From Plantibacter auratus (GTDB lineage: Bacteria; Actinomycetota; Actinomycetes; Actinomycetales; Microbacteriaceae), in NCBI RefSeq assembly GCF_050587365.1, contig NZ_JBOBFV010000003.1, forward strand, positions 1 through 64,000: a stretch of DNA of 64,000 nt, in the 5' to 3' direction. Position 1 is the first letter of the stretch. Every line of letters begins with the position of its first letter. Shown one piece after another: positions 8,238-15,531 of this stretch. The position numbers and the translations under genes are program-made. The notes beneath the pieces are model-generated. The model did not search any database and was not told the DNA's origin. It saw only the letters and a program-made list of their open reading frames with translations.

Positions 8238-9422
8238 TCAGGCCCGGACGGCGTCGAGCGCCGCGCGGAAGAGGGAGGTGAACTCGTCGATCTCGGCGTC
8301 GCCGATGATGAGCGGCGGCGCGATCCGGATGCTCGTCGCGTTCGGGGCGTTGATGATGAGCCCTCGGTCGAACGCCGCGGCCGACAGCTCGGCCGCCACC
8401 GGGGCGCTCAAGCCGATGCCGATGAGCAGCCCGTGTCCGCGGACCTCCTCGACGAGCGGGCAACCGATGGCGGTGATGACGGCCCGCAACTGCTCACCGC
8501 GCGCGGCGGCGTTCTGCACGAGACCGGCGCGCTCGATCTCCTCGAGCACCGCGTTCGCCGTCGCGGTCGCGAGCGGGTTGCCTCCGAAGGTGCTGCCGTG
8601 CTGGCCGGGTCCGAACAGCTCGGAGGCGGCTCCGAAAGTGATGAGGGCGCCGATCGGCATGCCACCGCCGATCCCCTTGGCGACGGTGATCGCGTCCGGG
8701 ACGATGCCGTCCCGCTGGAACGCGAACCACTCCCCCGTCCGACCGGCCCCGGTCTGGATCTCGTCGATGATGAGCAGCACGCCGTGTGCCTCGGTGAGTG
8801 CCCTGGCACGGGCGAGGTAGCCCTCCGGCAGGTCGATGACGCCGGCTTCGCCCTTGATCGGTTCGAGGATCAGCGCGGCGACCCGGTCGTCGATCGCCGC
8901 CTCGAGTGCCTCGATCGTGGTCGGGATGTGCTCGACGCCGCCCGGGAGCGGGTGGAACCCCTCCTGCAGGGCGGGCTTGCCGGTCAGGGCGAGCGCGCCG
9001 AAGGTCCGCCCGTGGAAGGAGTTCTCCAGGGTGAGGACCCGGGTCCGCGATCCGTCGCCGTGGTTGAGTCGGGCGAGCTTGAACGCCGCCTCGTTCGCCT
9101 CGGCACCGGAGTTCGCGAAGTACACCCGACCGCCCTCGTCCGCTCCGGCGAGACGCTTCAGCCGGGCCGCGAGCTCGAGCTGCGGCGGACTCGAGAAGTA
9201 GTTGGAGACGTGCGCGAGCGTGCTCGCCTGTCGCGTGATCGCACCGACGAACGCCGGATGCGCATGTCCCAGTGCGTTCACCGCGATGCCCGCGAGGAAG
9301 TCGAGGTAGCGGTTACCCTCGGCGTCCCAGACATGGCATCCCTCACCGCGCGTCAGCATCGCGATCGGTGTATTGAACGTGCGCATCATGTCGCGGTCGA
9401 CGCGGCTCTTCCAGTCGCTCAT
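8238..9422 (-). CDS. argD: Acetylornithine aminotransferase
   Basis: PLP-dependent class III aminotransferase converting N-acetylglutamate semialdehyde to N-acetylornithine. The 394 residues include the PLP-binding lysine in AITVAKGIGGGMPIGAL and the preceding LLIIDEIQTGAGRTG segment. The start overlaps the argB stop by 4 bases (ATGA), so translation is probably coupled. Length and motifs are standard for ArgD. Confidence 0.95.
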   Translation of the reverse strand: MSDWKSRVDRDMMRTFNTPIAMLTRGEGCHVWDAEGNRYLDFLAGIAVNALGHAHPAFVGAITRQASTLAHVSNYFSSPPQLELAARLKRLAGADEGGRVYFANSGAEANEAAFKLARLNHGDGSRTRVLTLENSFHGRTFGALALTGKPALQEGFHPLPGGVEHIPTTIEALEAAIDDRVAALILEPIKGEAGVIDLPEGYLARARALTEAHGVLLIIDEIQTGAGRTGEWFAFQRDGIVPDAITVAKGIGGGMPIGALITFGAASELFGPGQHGSTFGGNPLATATANAVLEEIERAGLVQNAAARGEQLRAVITAIGCPLVEEVRGHGLLIGIGLSAPVAAELSAAAFDRGLIINAPNATSIRIAPPLIIGDAEIDEFTSLFRAALDAVRA

Positions 9423-10327
9423 GAGTCCTCCGGGACGACCTCGGTGCCTGAGCCGTTCTGGGTGAACACCTCGAGCAGGATGGAGTGGGGTACGCGGCCG
9501 TCGATGATGGCAGCCTTGGCGACCCCGCCGTCGACGGCGTCGAGGCAGGCGGTCATCTTCGGGATCATGCCCGATTCGAGCGTGGGCAGCATGGCTCGGA
9601 GCTCACTCGTCGTGATCTGCGAGACGAGCGAGTCGCGGTTGGGCCAGTCGCTGTACAGCCCGGCGACATCGGTCAGGATGACGAGCTTCGCGGCACCGAG
9701 TGCCACGGCGAGCGCCGCGGCGGCCGCATCGGCGTTCACGTTGAGCGTCTGGCCGGGCTGGTCGAGGTCGGGGGCGATCGAGGAGACCACCGGGATGTTG
9801 CCGGCGTCGAGGTAGGCCTGCACCGAGGTGGGGTCGACGCTGACGACGTCGCCGACGAGCCCGATGTCCACGGTCTCGCCGTCGACGACGATCGAGCGAC
9901 GACGCCCGCCGAAGAGGCCCGCGTCCTCGCCGGACAGTCCTGCGGCGAGCGGGCCGTGTTCGTTGATCCGCCCCACGAGCTCGGGGTTGACCTGACCGGT
10001 GAGGACCATGCGGACGACCTCCATGGCCTCGGGCGTCGTGACCCGGTACCCGCCGCGGAACTCGCTGTGGATGTCGAGCCGCTCGAGCATCGCGGAGATC
10101 TGCGGGCCGCCACCGTGCACGACGACGGGCTTGAGCCCCGCGTAGCGCAGGTAGACCATGTCCTCCGCGAACGCCTGCGCGAGTTCGTCGCTCACCATCG
10201 CGTTGCCGCCGAACTTGACGACGATCGTCTGGTCGCGGAAGGTCTTCAGCCAGGGAAGCGACTCGATGAGGGTGGCGGCCTTGATCGCCGCCTCCTCGGG
10301 AGAGTTGTCTCGATACTGGGTCATCAT
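9419..10327 (-). CDS. argB: Acetylglutamate kinase
   Basis: Phosphorylates N-acetylglutamate, usually the arginine-feedback step. The 302-residue amino-acid-kinase-fold protein shows VVKFGGNAM at the nucleotide loop and VVVHGGGPQIS. The N-terminal extension before the kinase core is of the type found in arginine-sensitive enzymes, so feedback inhibition is likely but inferred. The start is one of two adjacent ATGs (10327 or 10324); the first overlaps the argJ stop by one base (TGATG). Confidence 0.95.
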   Translation of the reverse strand: MMTQYRDNSPEEAAIKAATLIESLPWLKTFRDQTIVVKFGGNAMVSDELAQAFAEDMVYLRYAGLKPVVVHGGGPQISAMLERLDIHSEFRGGYRVTTPEAMEVVRMVLTGQVNPELVGRINEHGPLAAGLSGEDAGLFGGRRRSIVVDGETVDIGLVGDVVSVDPTSVQAYLDAGNIPVVSSIAPDLDQPGQTLNVNADAAAAALAVALGAAKLVILTDVAGLYSDWPNRDSLVSQITTSELRAMLPTLESGMIPKMTACLDAVDGGVAKAAIIDGRVPHSILLEVFTQNGSGTEVVPEDS

Positions 10328-11496
10328 CAGCTCGCGTACGCGCTGTTCTCGTGCACATAGTCGTGCGTGAGGTCGTTCGTCCAGATGGTGGCTCCCGTGT
10401 CACCGGCGTGGAGGTCGATGAGCACGTGCACGGCGCGCGGTGAGAGGTCGACGAGGTCGCGCGACTGATCCGGCTCGCCGGCGGTGCACACCTGGACGCC
10501 GTTCATGGCCACGTCGATCCCGTACGGGTCGAACTCGGCGCCCGTGGTCCCGACGGCCGCGAGCACCCGGCCCCAGTTCGGGTCGTTGCCGAAGATGGCC
10601 GCCTTGAAGAGGTTGCTGCGGGAGACCGCGCGGGCGACCTCGACCGCGTCGTCCTCGGACACCGCGCCGACGACCTCGATCGCGACGTCGTGGGCCGCGC
10701 CCTCGGCATCGGCTTGCAATTGCAGGGTGAGGTCGCGGCACACCTCCGTCAGCGCCTCGGTGAAGGCGGACAGCTCCGGGGTGACGCCGCTCGACCCGGA
10801 GGCGAGAAGTGACACCGTGTCGTTGGTGGACATGCAACCGTCGGAGTCGAGGCGGTCGAAGGTGACACGAGTCGAGCTGCGGAGCGCCTGGTCGAGCTGC
10901 GCCGGCTCGAGCACAGCGTCGGTCGTGATGACGACGAGCATCGTCGCGAGCCCGGGGGCGAGCATGCCCGCACCCTTCGCCATGCCGCCGACGGTCCATC
11001 CGTCCGCGCTCCGAACGGCCTGTTTCGGCTTCGTGTCGGTCGTCATGATCGCGGTCGCCGCGGCGAGGCCGGCCGCTTCGCTCGCACCGTCCTCGTCGGC
11101 GACCGCGCGGGTGGCGTCCCAGACGCCCGCGGTCAGCTTGTCGAGGTCGAGCTGTTCGCCGATGAGCCCCGTGGAGCAGACGAGGACGTCGCCGGCCGAG
11201 ATCGCGAGTCGCTCTGCGACGGCCTCCGCGGTCGCGTGCGTCGTCTGGAAACCGCGCGTCCCCGTGTAGCAGTTCGCGCCGCCGGAGTTCAGGACGATCG
11301 CCGAGACGATGCCGTCCTGCATGACCTGCTCGCTCCAGAGGATCGGGTTGGCCTTGCACCGGTTGCTGGTGAACACCGTCGCCGCATGCTGCAACGGACC
11401 GACGTTCTGGACGACCGCGAGGTCGAGGCCCCCGGAGGTCTTGAGACCGCAGGCGACGCCCGCCGCGAGGAACCCTGCTGCTGCTGTCACACTCAC
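10327..11496 (-). CDS. argJ: Bifunctional glutamate N-acetyltransferase/amino-acid N-acetyltransferase
   Basis: ArgJ recycles the acetyl group from acetylornithine to glutamate. The precursor cleaves itself into two subunits before a nucleophilic threonine, here Thr185 in GLATMLVV, after the KGAGMLAPG segment. The GTG at 11496 gives 389 residues and overlaps the argC stop as GTGA; a longer in-frame reading to 12090 runs through argC and is not real. Whether it is mono- or bifunctional cannot be decided from sequence, but no argA is present in the window. Confidence 0.95.
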   Translation of the reverse strand: MSVTAAAGFLAAGVACGLKTSGGLDLAVVQNVGPLQHAATVFTSNRCKANPILWSEQVMQDGIVSAIVLNSGGANCYTGTRGFQTTHATAEAVAERLAISAGDVLVCSTGLIGEQLDLDKLTAGVWDATRAVADEDGASEAAGLAAATAIMTTDTKPKQAVRSADGWTVGGMAKGAGMLAPGLATMLVVITTDAVLEPAQLDQALRSSTRVTFDRLDSDGCMSTNDTVSLLASGSSGVTPELSAFTEALTEVCRDLTLQLQADAEGAAHDVAIEVVGAVSEDDAVEVARAVSRSNLFKAAIFGNDPNWGRVLAAVGTTGAEFDPYGIDVAMNGVQVCTAGEPDQSRDLVDLSPRAVHVLIDLHAGDTGATIWTNDLTHDYVHENSAYAS

Positions 11497-12536
11497 GGTG
11501 CCACTCCATTCACACTCAAGCCGGTCGTCTCGGGGAGCCCGAGCGCGATGTTCGCCGATTGGATCGCCGCGCCGGCGGTCCCCTTCACGAGGTTGTCGAC
11601 GGCGGTCACGACGACGACCCGCCCCACCGTCTCGTCGACGGCGAGTCCGATCAGCGCGGTGTTGGCGCCGAGGACGTCGGCCGTCCGGGGGAACGAGCCC
11701 TCGGGCAGCACCTGGACGAACGGCTCGTCGGCGTAGGCCGCCTCCCAGGCCTCGCGGACCGCTGCCGCCGTGGTGCCCGGGACGATGCGCGCCGTCGAGG
11801 TGGCCAGGATGCCGCGCGACATCGGGACGATGACCGGGGTGAACGAGATGGACGCGCGATCGGCACCGGCCGCCCGGAGGCTCTGCGTGATCTCGGGGAT
11901 GTGCCGGTGGGTACCGCCGACGGCGTAGGGGTTGGCCGTGCCGAGCACCTCGCTCGCGAGCAGGTTGACCTTCAGGCTCTTCCCCGCGCCGGACGGCCCG
12001 ACGGCGAGCACGGAGACGAGGTCGAGCGGCTCGATCACCCCCGCGGCGATGCCGGGCGCGAGGGACAGGGCGACGGTGCTCGCGTTGCATCCAGGAGCGG
12101 CGATCCGCTTGGCGCCCACGAGAGCGTCGCGCCCCCGACCGGTGGACGTCTGGAGCTCCGGCACACCGTAGGCCCAGGCGCCGAAGTAGTCGCCGCCGTA
12201 GAAGGCGTCCCAGTCGGCTTCGTCGACGAGCCGGTGGTCGGCTCCGCAGTCGACGACGAGGGTCTCCGGTGGAAGCGACGCCGTCACCTCACCCGACTTG
12301 CCGTGCGGCAGGGCGAGGAAGACGACGTCGTGTCCCGCGAGCACCTCCGGCGTCGTCGCTTCGAGGACGAGATGCCGGAGGGAACGGAGGTGTGGCTGGT
12401 GGTCGACGAGCGGTTGACCGGCGTTCGCGTGCGCGGTCACCGTCCGGACGTCGAAGTCGGGGTGGTCGGCGAGCAGCCGAAGCAGCTCGCCTCCTGCGTA
12501 GCCGGATGCTCCGGCCACCGCTACAGAGAAGGACAT
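11493..12536 (-). CDS. argC: N-acetyl-gamma-glutamyl-phosphate reductase
   Basis: NADPH-dependent reduction of N-acetylglutamyl phosphate to the semialdehyde. The 347 residues start with the nucleotide-binding AGASGYAGGELLRLL; the catalytic Cys150 lies in GCNASTVAL. It is the first structural gene of the argCJBDFH operon. An AAGG ribosome site lies 8-9 bases before the ATG. Upstream are a stable hairpin and an Arg-rich leader peptide, which suggests control by arginyl-tRNA supply. Confidence 0.96.
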   Translation of the reverse strand: MSFSVAVAGASGYAGGELLRLLADHPDFDVRTVTAHANAGQPLVDHQPHLRSLRHLVLEATTPEVLAGHDVVFLALPHGKSGEVTASLPPETLVVDCGADHRLVDEADWDAFYGGDYFGAWAYGVPELQTSTGRGRDALVGAKRIAAPGCNASTVALSLAPGIAAGVIEPLDLVSVLAVGPSGAGKSLKVNLLASEVLGTANPYAVGGTHRHIPEITQSLRAAGADRASISFTPVIVPMSRGILATSTARIVPGTTAAAVREAWEAAYADEPFVQVLPEGSFPRTADVLGANTALIGLAVDETVGRVVVVTAVDNLVKGTAGAAIQSANIALGLPETTGLSVNGVAP

Positions 12537-12593
12537 GGCTCTACCTTATTGAGTGGACGCTCGAGGGGCGGAGGCGGCGACTCCTGGACGACT

Positions 12594-12614
12594 GCACGGT
12601 CACCTGGACCGTGC
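12594..12614 (-). promoter_or_regulatory. Stable hairpin in the argC leader (attenuator candidate)
   Basis: GCACGGTC and GACCGTGC are perfect 8-base arms around a 5-base loop. The hairpin begins 15 bases after the stop of the Arg-rich leader peptide and ends 57 bases before the argC ATG. There is no U-run, so it could act by termination or by hiding the translation start. GGCGAC just after the peptide stop could pair with GTCGCC at 12576-12581, giving a possible alternative fold. Confidence 0.5.
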
Positions 12615-12629
12615 GAGCACCGGGGTCGC

Positions 12630-12725
12630 CTATCGTCGCTCTGCGGTAGCGCGTGCGGACACGGGACGGCGAAGGGCGCGGAGCGTGATCGCCCGCGAAG
12701 AACCCTGTGCCTGGAAACGTGCCAT
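12630..12725 (-). CDS. Arg-rich leader peptide upstream of argC (candidate)
   Basis: A 31-codon frame begins at ATG 12725 and stops at TAG 12630. Eight of its 31 residues are arginine (CGT, CGG, CGC and CGA codons), including an Arg-Arg pair at residues 18-19 and two CGA codons immediately before the stop. It has the same leaderless start geometry as many real genes in this window: TACGCT (12732-12737), 6 bases, then ATG. It lies between the response-regulator stop and argC. A leader peptide whose translation senses charged tRNA-Arg is the obvious reading. Arg is frequent in random high-GC frames, so coding status needs proof. Confidence 0.55.
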   Translation of the reverse strand: MARFQAQGSSRAITLRALRRPVSARATAERR

Positions 12726-12731
12726 GTCGAG

Positions 12732-12737
12732 AGCGTA
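12732..12737 (-). promoter_or_regulatory. -10 element for the arg leader/operon
   Basis: TACGCT on the minus strand is 6 bases before the leader-peptide ATG and directly abuts the TAG stop (12738-12740) of the upstream response-regulator gene. A weak TTCGTC-like -35 would fall inside that gene. Confidence 0.45.
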
Positions 12738-13427
12738 CTACGACGACGAGGATGCCGACGAATCCGCGCCCGGAGCAGCCCGCTCCGCGATGAGCGCGGC
12801 CTGGACCCGCGACCGTGCGTCGAGCTTCACGAGGATCCGGGACACGTGCGTGCGGGCCGTCGCCTCGGACAGCCCGAGCGCGGTCGCGATCCCCGCGTTG
12901 CTCAGCCCCTCGCGCAGCTGCTCGAGGACCTCACGCTCCCGCGGTGTCAGCGTGGCCAGACCCGGGTGCGCCGGAGCCGGTGCCGGCACGACCGGAGGTC
13001 TGGCCGCGGCGAGACGTTCGAGGACTCGGCGGGTCACCTCAGGGGCGAGCACCGCCTCGCCCGCATGCACTCGTCGGATCGCGTCGACGAGGCCGGCAGC
13101 GGAGACCGTCTTCACCAGGAAGGCGTTCGCCCCGGCCGCCAGCGCCTCGTCGACGTACCGGTCGAGCGCGAAGGTCGTGAGCATGATGATGCTCGGCGGT
13201 GGGGTGACCGCGGCGAGGATGGCCGGGATCGCGTCGATCCCGGAGGCACGCGGCATCTGGACGTCGAGCAACACGACGTCCGGTCGATGTCGCGCGGCTT
13301 GCGCGACGACGGCCTCCCCGTCCGCCGCCTCGGCGACGACCAGGATGTCGTCCGGCTCGTCGAGCAGCGCTCCCAGACCCGCTCTGACGGCGGCATGGTC
13401 GTCCGCGATGAGGACCGTGATGGTCAT
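12738..13427 (-). CDS. NarL/LuxR-type response regulator
   Basis: This 229-residue two-component regulator has a receiver domain with acidic pocket Asp9-Asp10, phosphorylated Asp55 (VVLLDVQMP) and Lys106. A C-terminal LuxR HTH follows (LTPREREVLEQLREGLSN..., about 156-212). It starts with an ATGA overlap on the sensor-kinase stop, so the two are co-translated. The target genes are unknown. The C-terminus ends in a run of acidic and serine residues. Confidence 0.92.
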   Translation of the reverse strand: MTITVLIADDHAAVRAGLGALLDEPDDILVVAEAADGEAVVAQAARHRPDVVLLDVQMPRASGIDAIPAILAAVTPPPSIIMLTTFALDRYVDEALAAGANAFLVKTVSAAGLVDAIRRVHAGEAVLAPEVTRRVLERLAAARPPVVPAPAPAHPGLATLTPREREVLEQLREGLSNAGIATALGLSEATARTHVSRILVKLDARSRVQAALIAERAAPGADSSASSSS

Positions 13428-14707
13428 GACGCCCCTCCTGCGGTGACGACCGCGGGGGTGGTCGGTGACACGGGGCTCGGCACGGTGAGCGCCGTCCGCC
13501 AGTCCGGACCGTCCGGCCCCGCGACGAGGTCGCCTCCGATCAGACGTGCCCGCTCGGCCAGGCCGACGAGGCCGACCCCACCGGACCCGGCGAGCACCGA
13601 AGAGGAGATCGCCGTCGGCAGCGGGTTGCTGAGCGTGACGGACAGGGCACCGGGCGGGAGCGAGACCTCGACCCGCACGGAGGCACCCGGTGCGTGCTTC
13701 GCGGTGTTCGTCAGGCCTTCGACGAGCGTGCGGAGCCCGACGATCGAGGTCTGCGCGGGGACCTCGGCGAGCGCCGCGTCGTCCGGTGCCCGTACCTCGA
13801 CCTCCAGTCCGTTGGCACGGGCGACCTCGACCGCGCGGCGGACCGACTCGGCCGTGAGTCGGTCCGGTGCCTGGGTCGGCTCGTCCGCCGACTGGTCACC
13901 GCGGAGCACGTCGATCATGGTGCGCATGTCGGCGAGCGCGTCGAGACTGCTCGTCCGGACGAGTGCGAGGCTGCGCCGCAGCGCCACCGGGTCGGTGCCG
14001 TCGCGTCGTTCCAGGGCCGCCGCCGACTGCATCGCGATCGCCGAGAGGTGACCGGCGATGACGTCGTGCAGCTCCCGGCTGAGCTCGAGCCGTTCACGGG
14101 TCACGGCGTCCTGCCGGAGCGCAGCCGCCGCCTGGGCGATCGTGTCCGCGCGCTCCCGCTGGCGTTCGGCCTCGAGACGGGGGTACCGGACCATCCTGCC
14201 GTACCAGATCGAGCTCGCCAGGATGACCGGGACGATGATGAGCGAGCCGAGGACCACGCCGCGACCGAGCCGGGTGACGGCCTCGACGTCGTCGGTGAAC
14301 CAGATCACCGCGAAGACACCGACCGACACGACGGCGAGCGCGGTGCAGGCGAACGCGGCGACGTCCATGACCCGCGACCGCGAGTAGAGCGCCGCCGCAT
14401 AGGCGAGGTCGGACACGACGATGAGCATCCCGAGGCCGCTGCCTCCGGTGGTGAGCGCCTCGGCGAGGGCGATCAGGACGCCGACGGCCAGCGTGGTCAA
14501 CGGGCGTCGACGGCGGAGCAGGTGCACCGCCAGGATGGCGGCGAGGAAGACGAGGGTGAGGAGGAGCGGCGGTTCCGACACGGTCGTCCCCCAGGGGACA
14601 TGGATCCCGAGGAGGGCGAACAGGAGTCCCATGGCCGCGCACACCGTGGTGATGACCGGCTCGCGGTGTCGATCCACCCATGCGCGCGGTCCTTCGAGAG
14701 CAGCCAT
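13424..14707 (-). CDS. Sensor histidine kinase (HisKA_3 type), membrane-bound
   Basis: This 427-residue partner of the response regulator has about five or six membrane helices in residues 18-165, then a DHp domain with phospho-acceptor His214 (SRELHDVIAGHL). The HATPase domain has the N-box LVEGLTNTAKHAP and the G-box GSGGVGLVGLAERA. The ATG at 14707 is directly preceded by GGAGGT with no spacer, so the true start is uncertain; a GTG at codon 11 is an alternative. There is no recognisable periplasmic sensor domain, so the signal may be sensed in the membrane. The gene is divergent from the membrane protein at 14848. Confidence 0.88.
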   Translation of the reverse strand: MAALEGPRAWVDRHREPVITTVCAAMGLLFALLGIHVPWGTTVSEPPLLLTLVFLAAILAVHLLRRRRPLTTLAVGVLIALAEALTTGGSGLGMLIVVSDLAYAAALYSRSRVMDVAAFACTALAVVSVGVFAVIWFTDDVEAVTRLGRGVVLGSLIIVPVILASSIWYGRMVRYPRLEAERQRERADTIAQAAAALRQDAVTRERLELSRELHDVIAGHLSAIAMQSAAALERRDGTDPVALRRSLALVRTSSLDALADMRTMIDVLRGDQSADEPTQAPDRLTAESVRRAVEVARANGLEVEVRAPDDAALAEVPAQTSIVGLRTLVEGLTNTAKHAPGASVRVEVSLPPGALSVTLSNPLPTAISSSVLAGSGGVGLVGLAERARLIGGDLVAGPDGPDWRTALTVPSPVSPTTPAVVTAGGAS

Positions 14708-14847
14708 ACCTCCATCACACCAGCTCGAGCCGCGCGGCGCGAGCGTCGGAGGGACGAGCCGGCGTACGCAGTTCCGCTGACCCCGTCGCCGGAGGATCAG
14801 CAGCACGGTCGATGTGGCACGGCATCATCCCGCGACACCATCGGAAC

Positions 14848-15495
14848 ATGGACAGCTTCACTGAACTCTTCGGCACGAGCCCACTCATCTGGGCCATCCT
14901 CGGCGCGGAGGCCGCGTTCTGGATCCTCCTCTTCGGCGGACTCGCGGTGCGCTACCTCCTCCGGCGGCGCCGGCTCAGCGCGATCATGTTGATCGGTGTA
15001 CCGGTCGTGGACCTCGTCCTCCTGGTCCTGACCGCGACCGACCTCGCGTCCGGCGAGGAGCCCAACGTCACGCACCTCCTCGCGACCATCTACCTGGGCT
15101 TCACGGTGGCGTTCGGCCACGCGCTCATCACGAAGGCGGACGTCTGGTTCGCACACCGGTTCGCCGGCGGTCCAGCACCGCGGCCGAAGCCGAAGTCCGG
15201 GCCCGCGTACGTCCGGGCCGCCTGGTCGGAGTGGCGTCGGGTGGTCCTCGCCGTCGCGATCGCGGTCGCCGGGCTCCTCGCGATGCAGGCCATGGTCGGC
15301 TGGACCGTCCCCGCGTCCTTCGCCCTCGCGAACGAGGATGTCATCTGGGGCATGATCATCAAGCTCGTCGCGATCACCGGCATCTGGTTCGCCGCAGGCC
15401 CGGTGTACGCCGTCCTCTTCCGGAGCTCCGCGCCCGCGCCTGACACCACGGAGCGGGTTTCAGATTCCGTTCCGACATCTCAGGGGCATCCCTAA
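14848..15495 (+). CDS. Integral membrane protein of unknown function
   Basis: This 215-residue protein has about six hydrophobic segments, with a cytoplasmic-type basic loop near residue 110 (HRFAGGPAPRPKPKSG) and a polar C-terminal tail. The start ATG 14848 (MDSFTELFG) is the first that leaves a sensible membrane protein; the ribosome-binding site is weak. Its stop lies 5 bases before the palindrome that covers the promoter of the HTH-MurA gene. I do not recognise the family. Confidence 0.6.
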   Translation: MDSFTELFGTSPLIWAILGAEAAFWILLFGGLAVRYLLRRRRLSAIMLIGVPVVDLVLLVLTATDLASGEEPNVTHLLATIYLGFTVAFGHALITKADVWFAHRFAGGPAPRPKPKSGPAYVRAAWSEWRRVVLAVAIAVAGLLAMQAMVGWTVPASFALANEDVIWGMIIKLVAITGIWFAAGPVYAVLFRSSAPAPDTTERVSDSVPTSQGHP

Positions 15496-15500
15496 CGGCG

Positions 15501-15524
15501 CTCTATCTCATATCTGAGATAGAG
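15501..15524. promoter_or_regulatory. Perfect 24-bp palindromic operator over the HTH-MurA promoter
   Basis: CTCTATCTCA (15501-15510) and TGAGATAGAG (15515-15524) are exact reverse complements separated by TATC. The right arm overlaps the -10 element (15520-15525) of the gene starting at 15532. An XRE-type regulator is encoded by that very gene, so autorepression is the simplest explanation. Arms of this length and perfection are unlikely by chance in this AT-poor genome. Confidence 0.7.
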
Positions 15525-15525
15525 T
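15520..15525 (+). promoter_or_regulatory. -10 element of the leaderless HTH-MurA gene
   Basis: TAGAGT lies 6 bases before the ATG at 15532, the standard leaderless spacing in this window. No -35 consensus is seen; a bound repressor at 15501-15524 would block the core promoter. Confidence 0.55.
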
Positions 15526-15531
15526 GACGAC

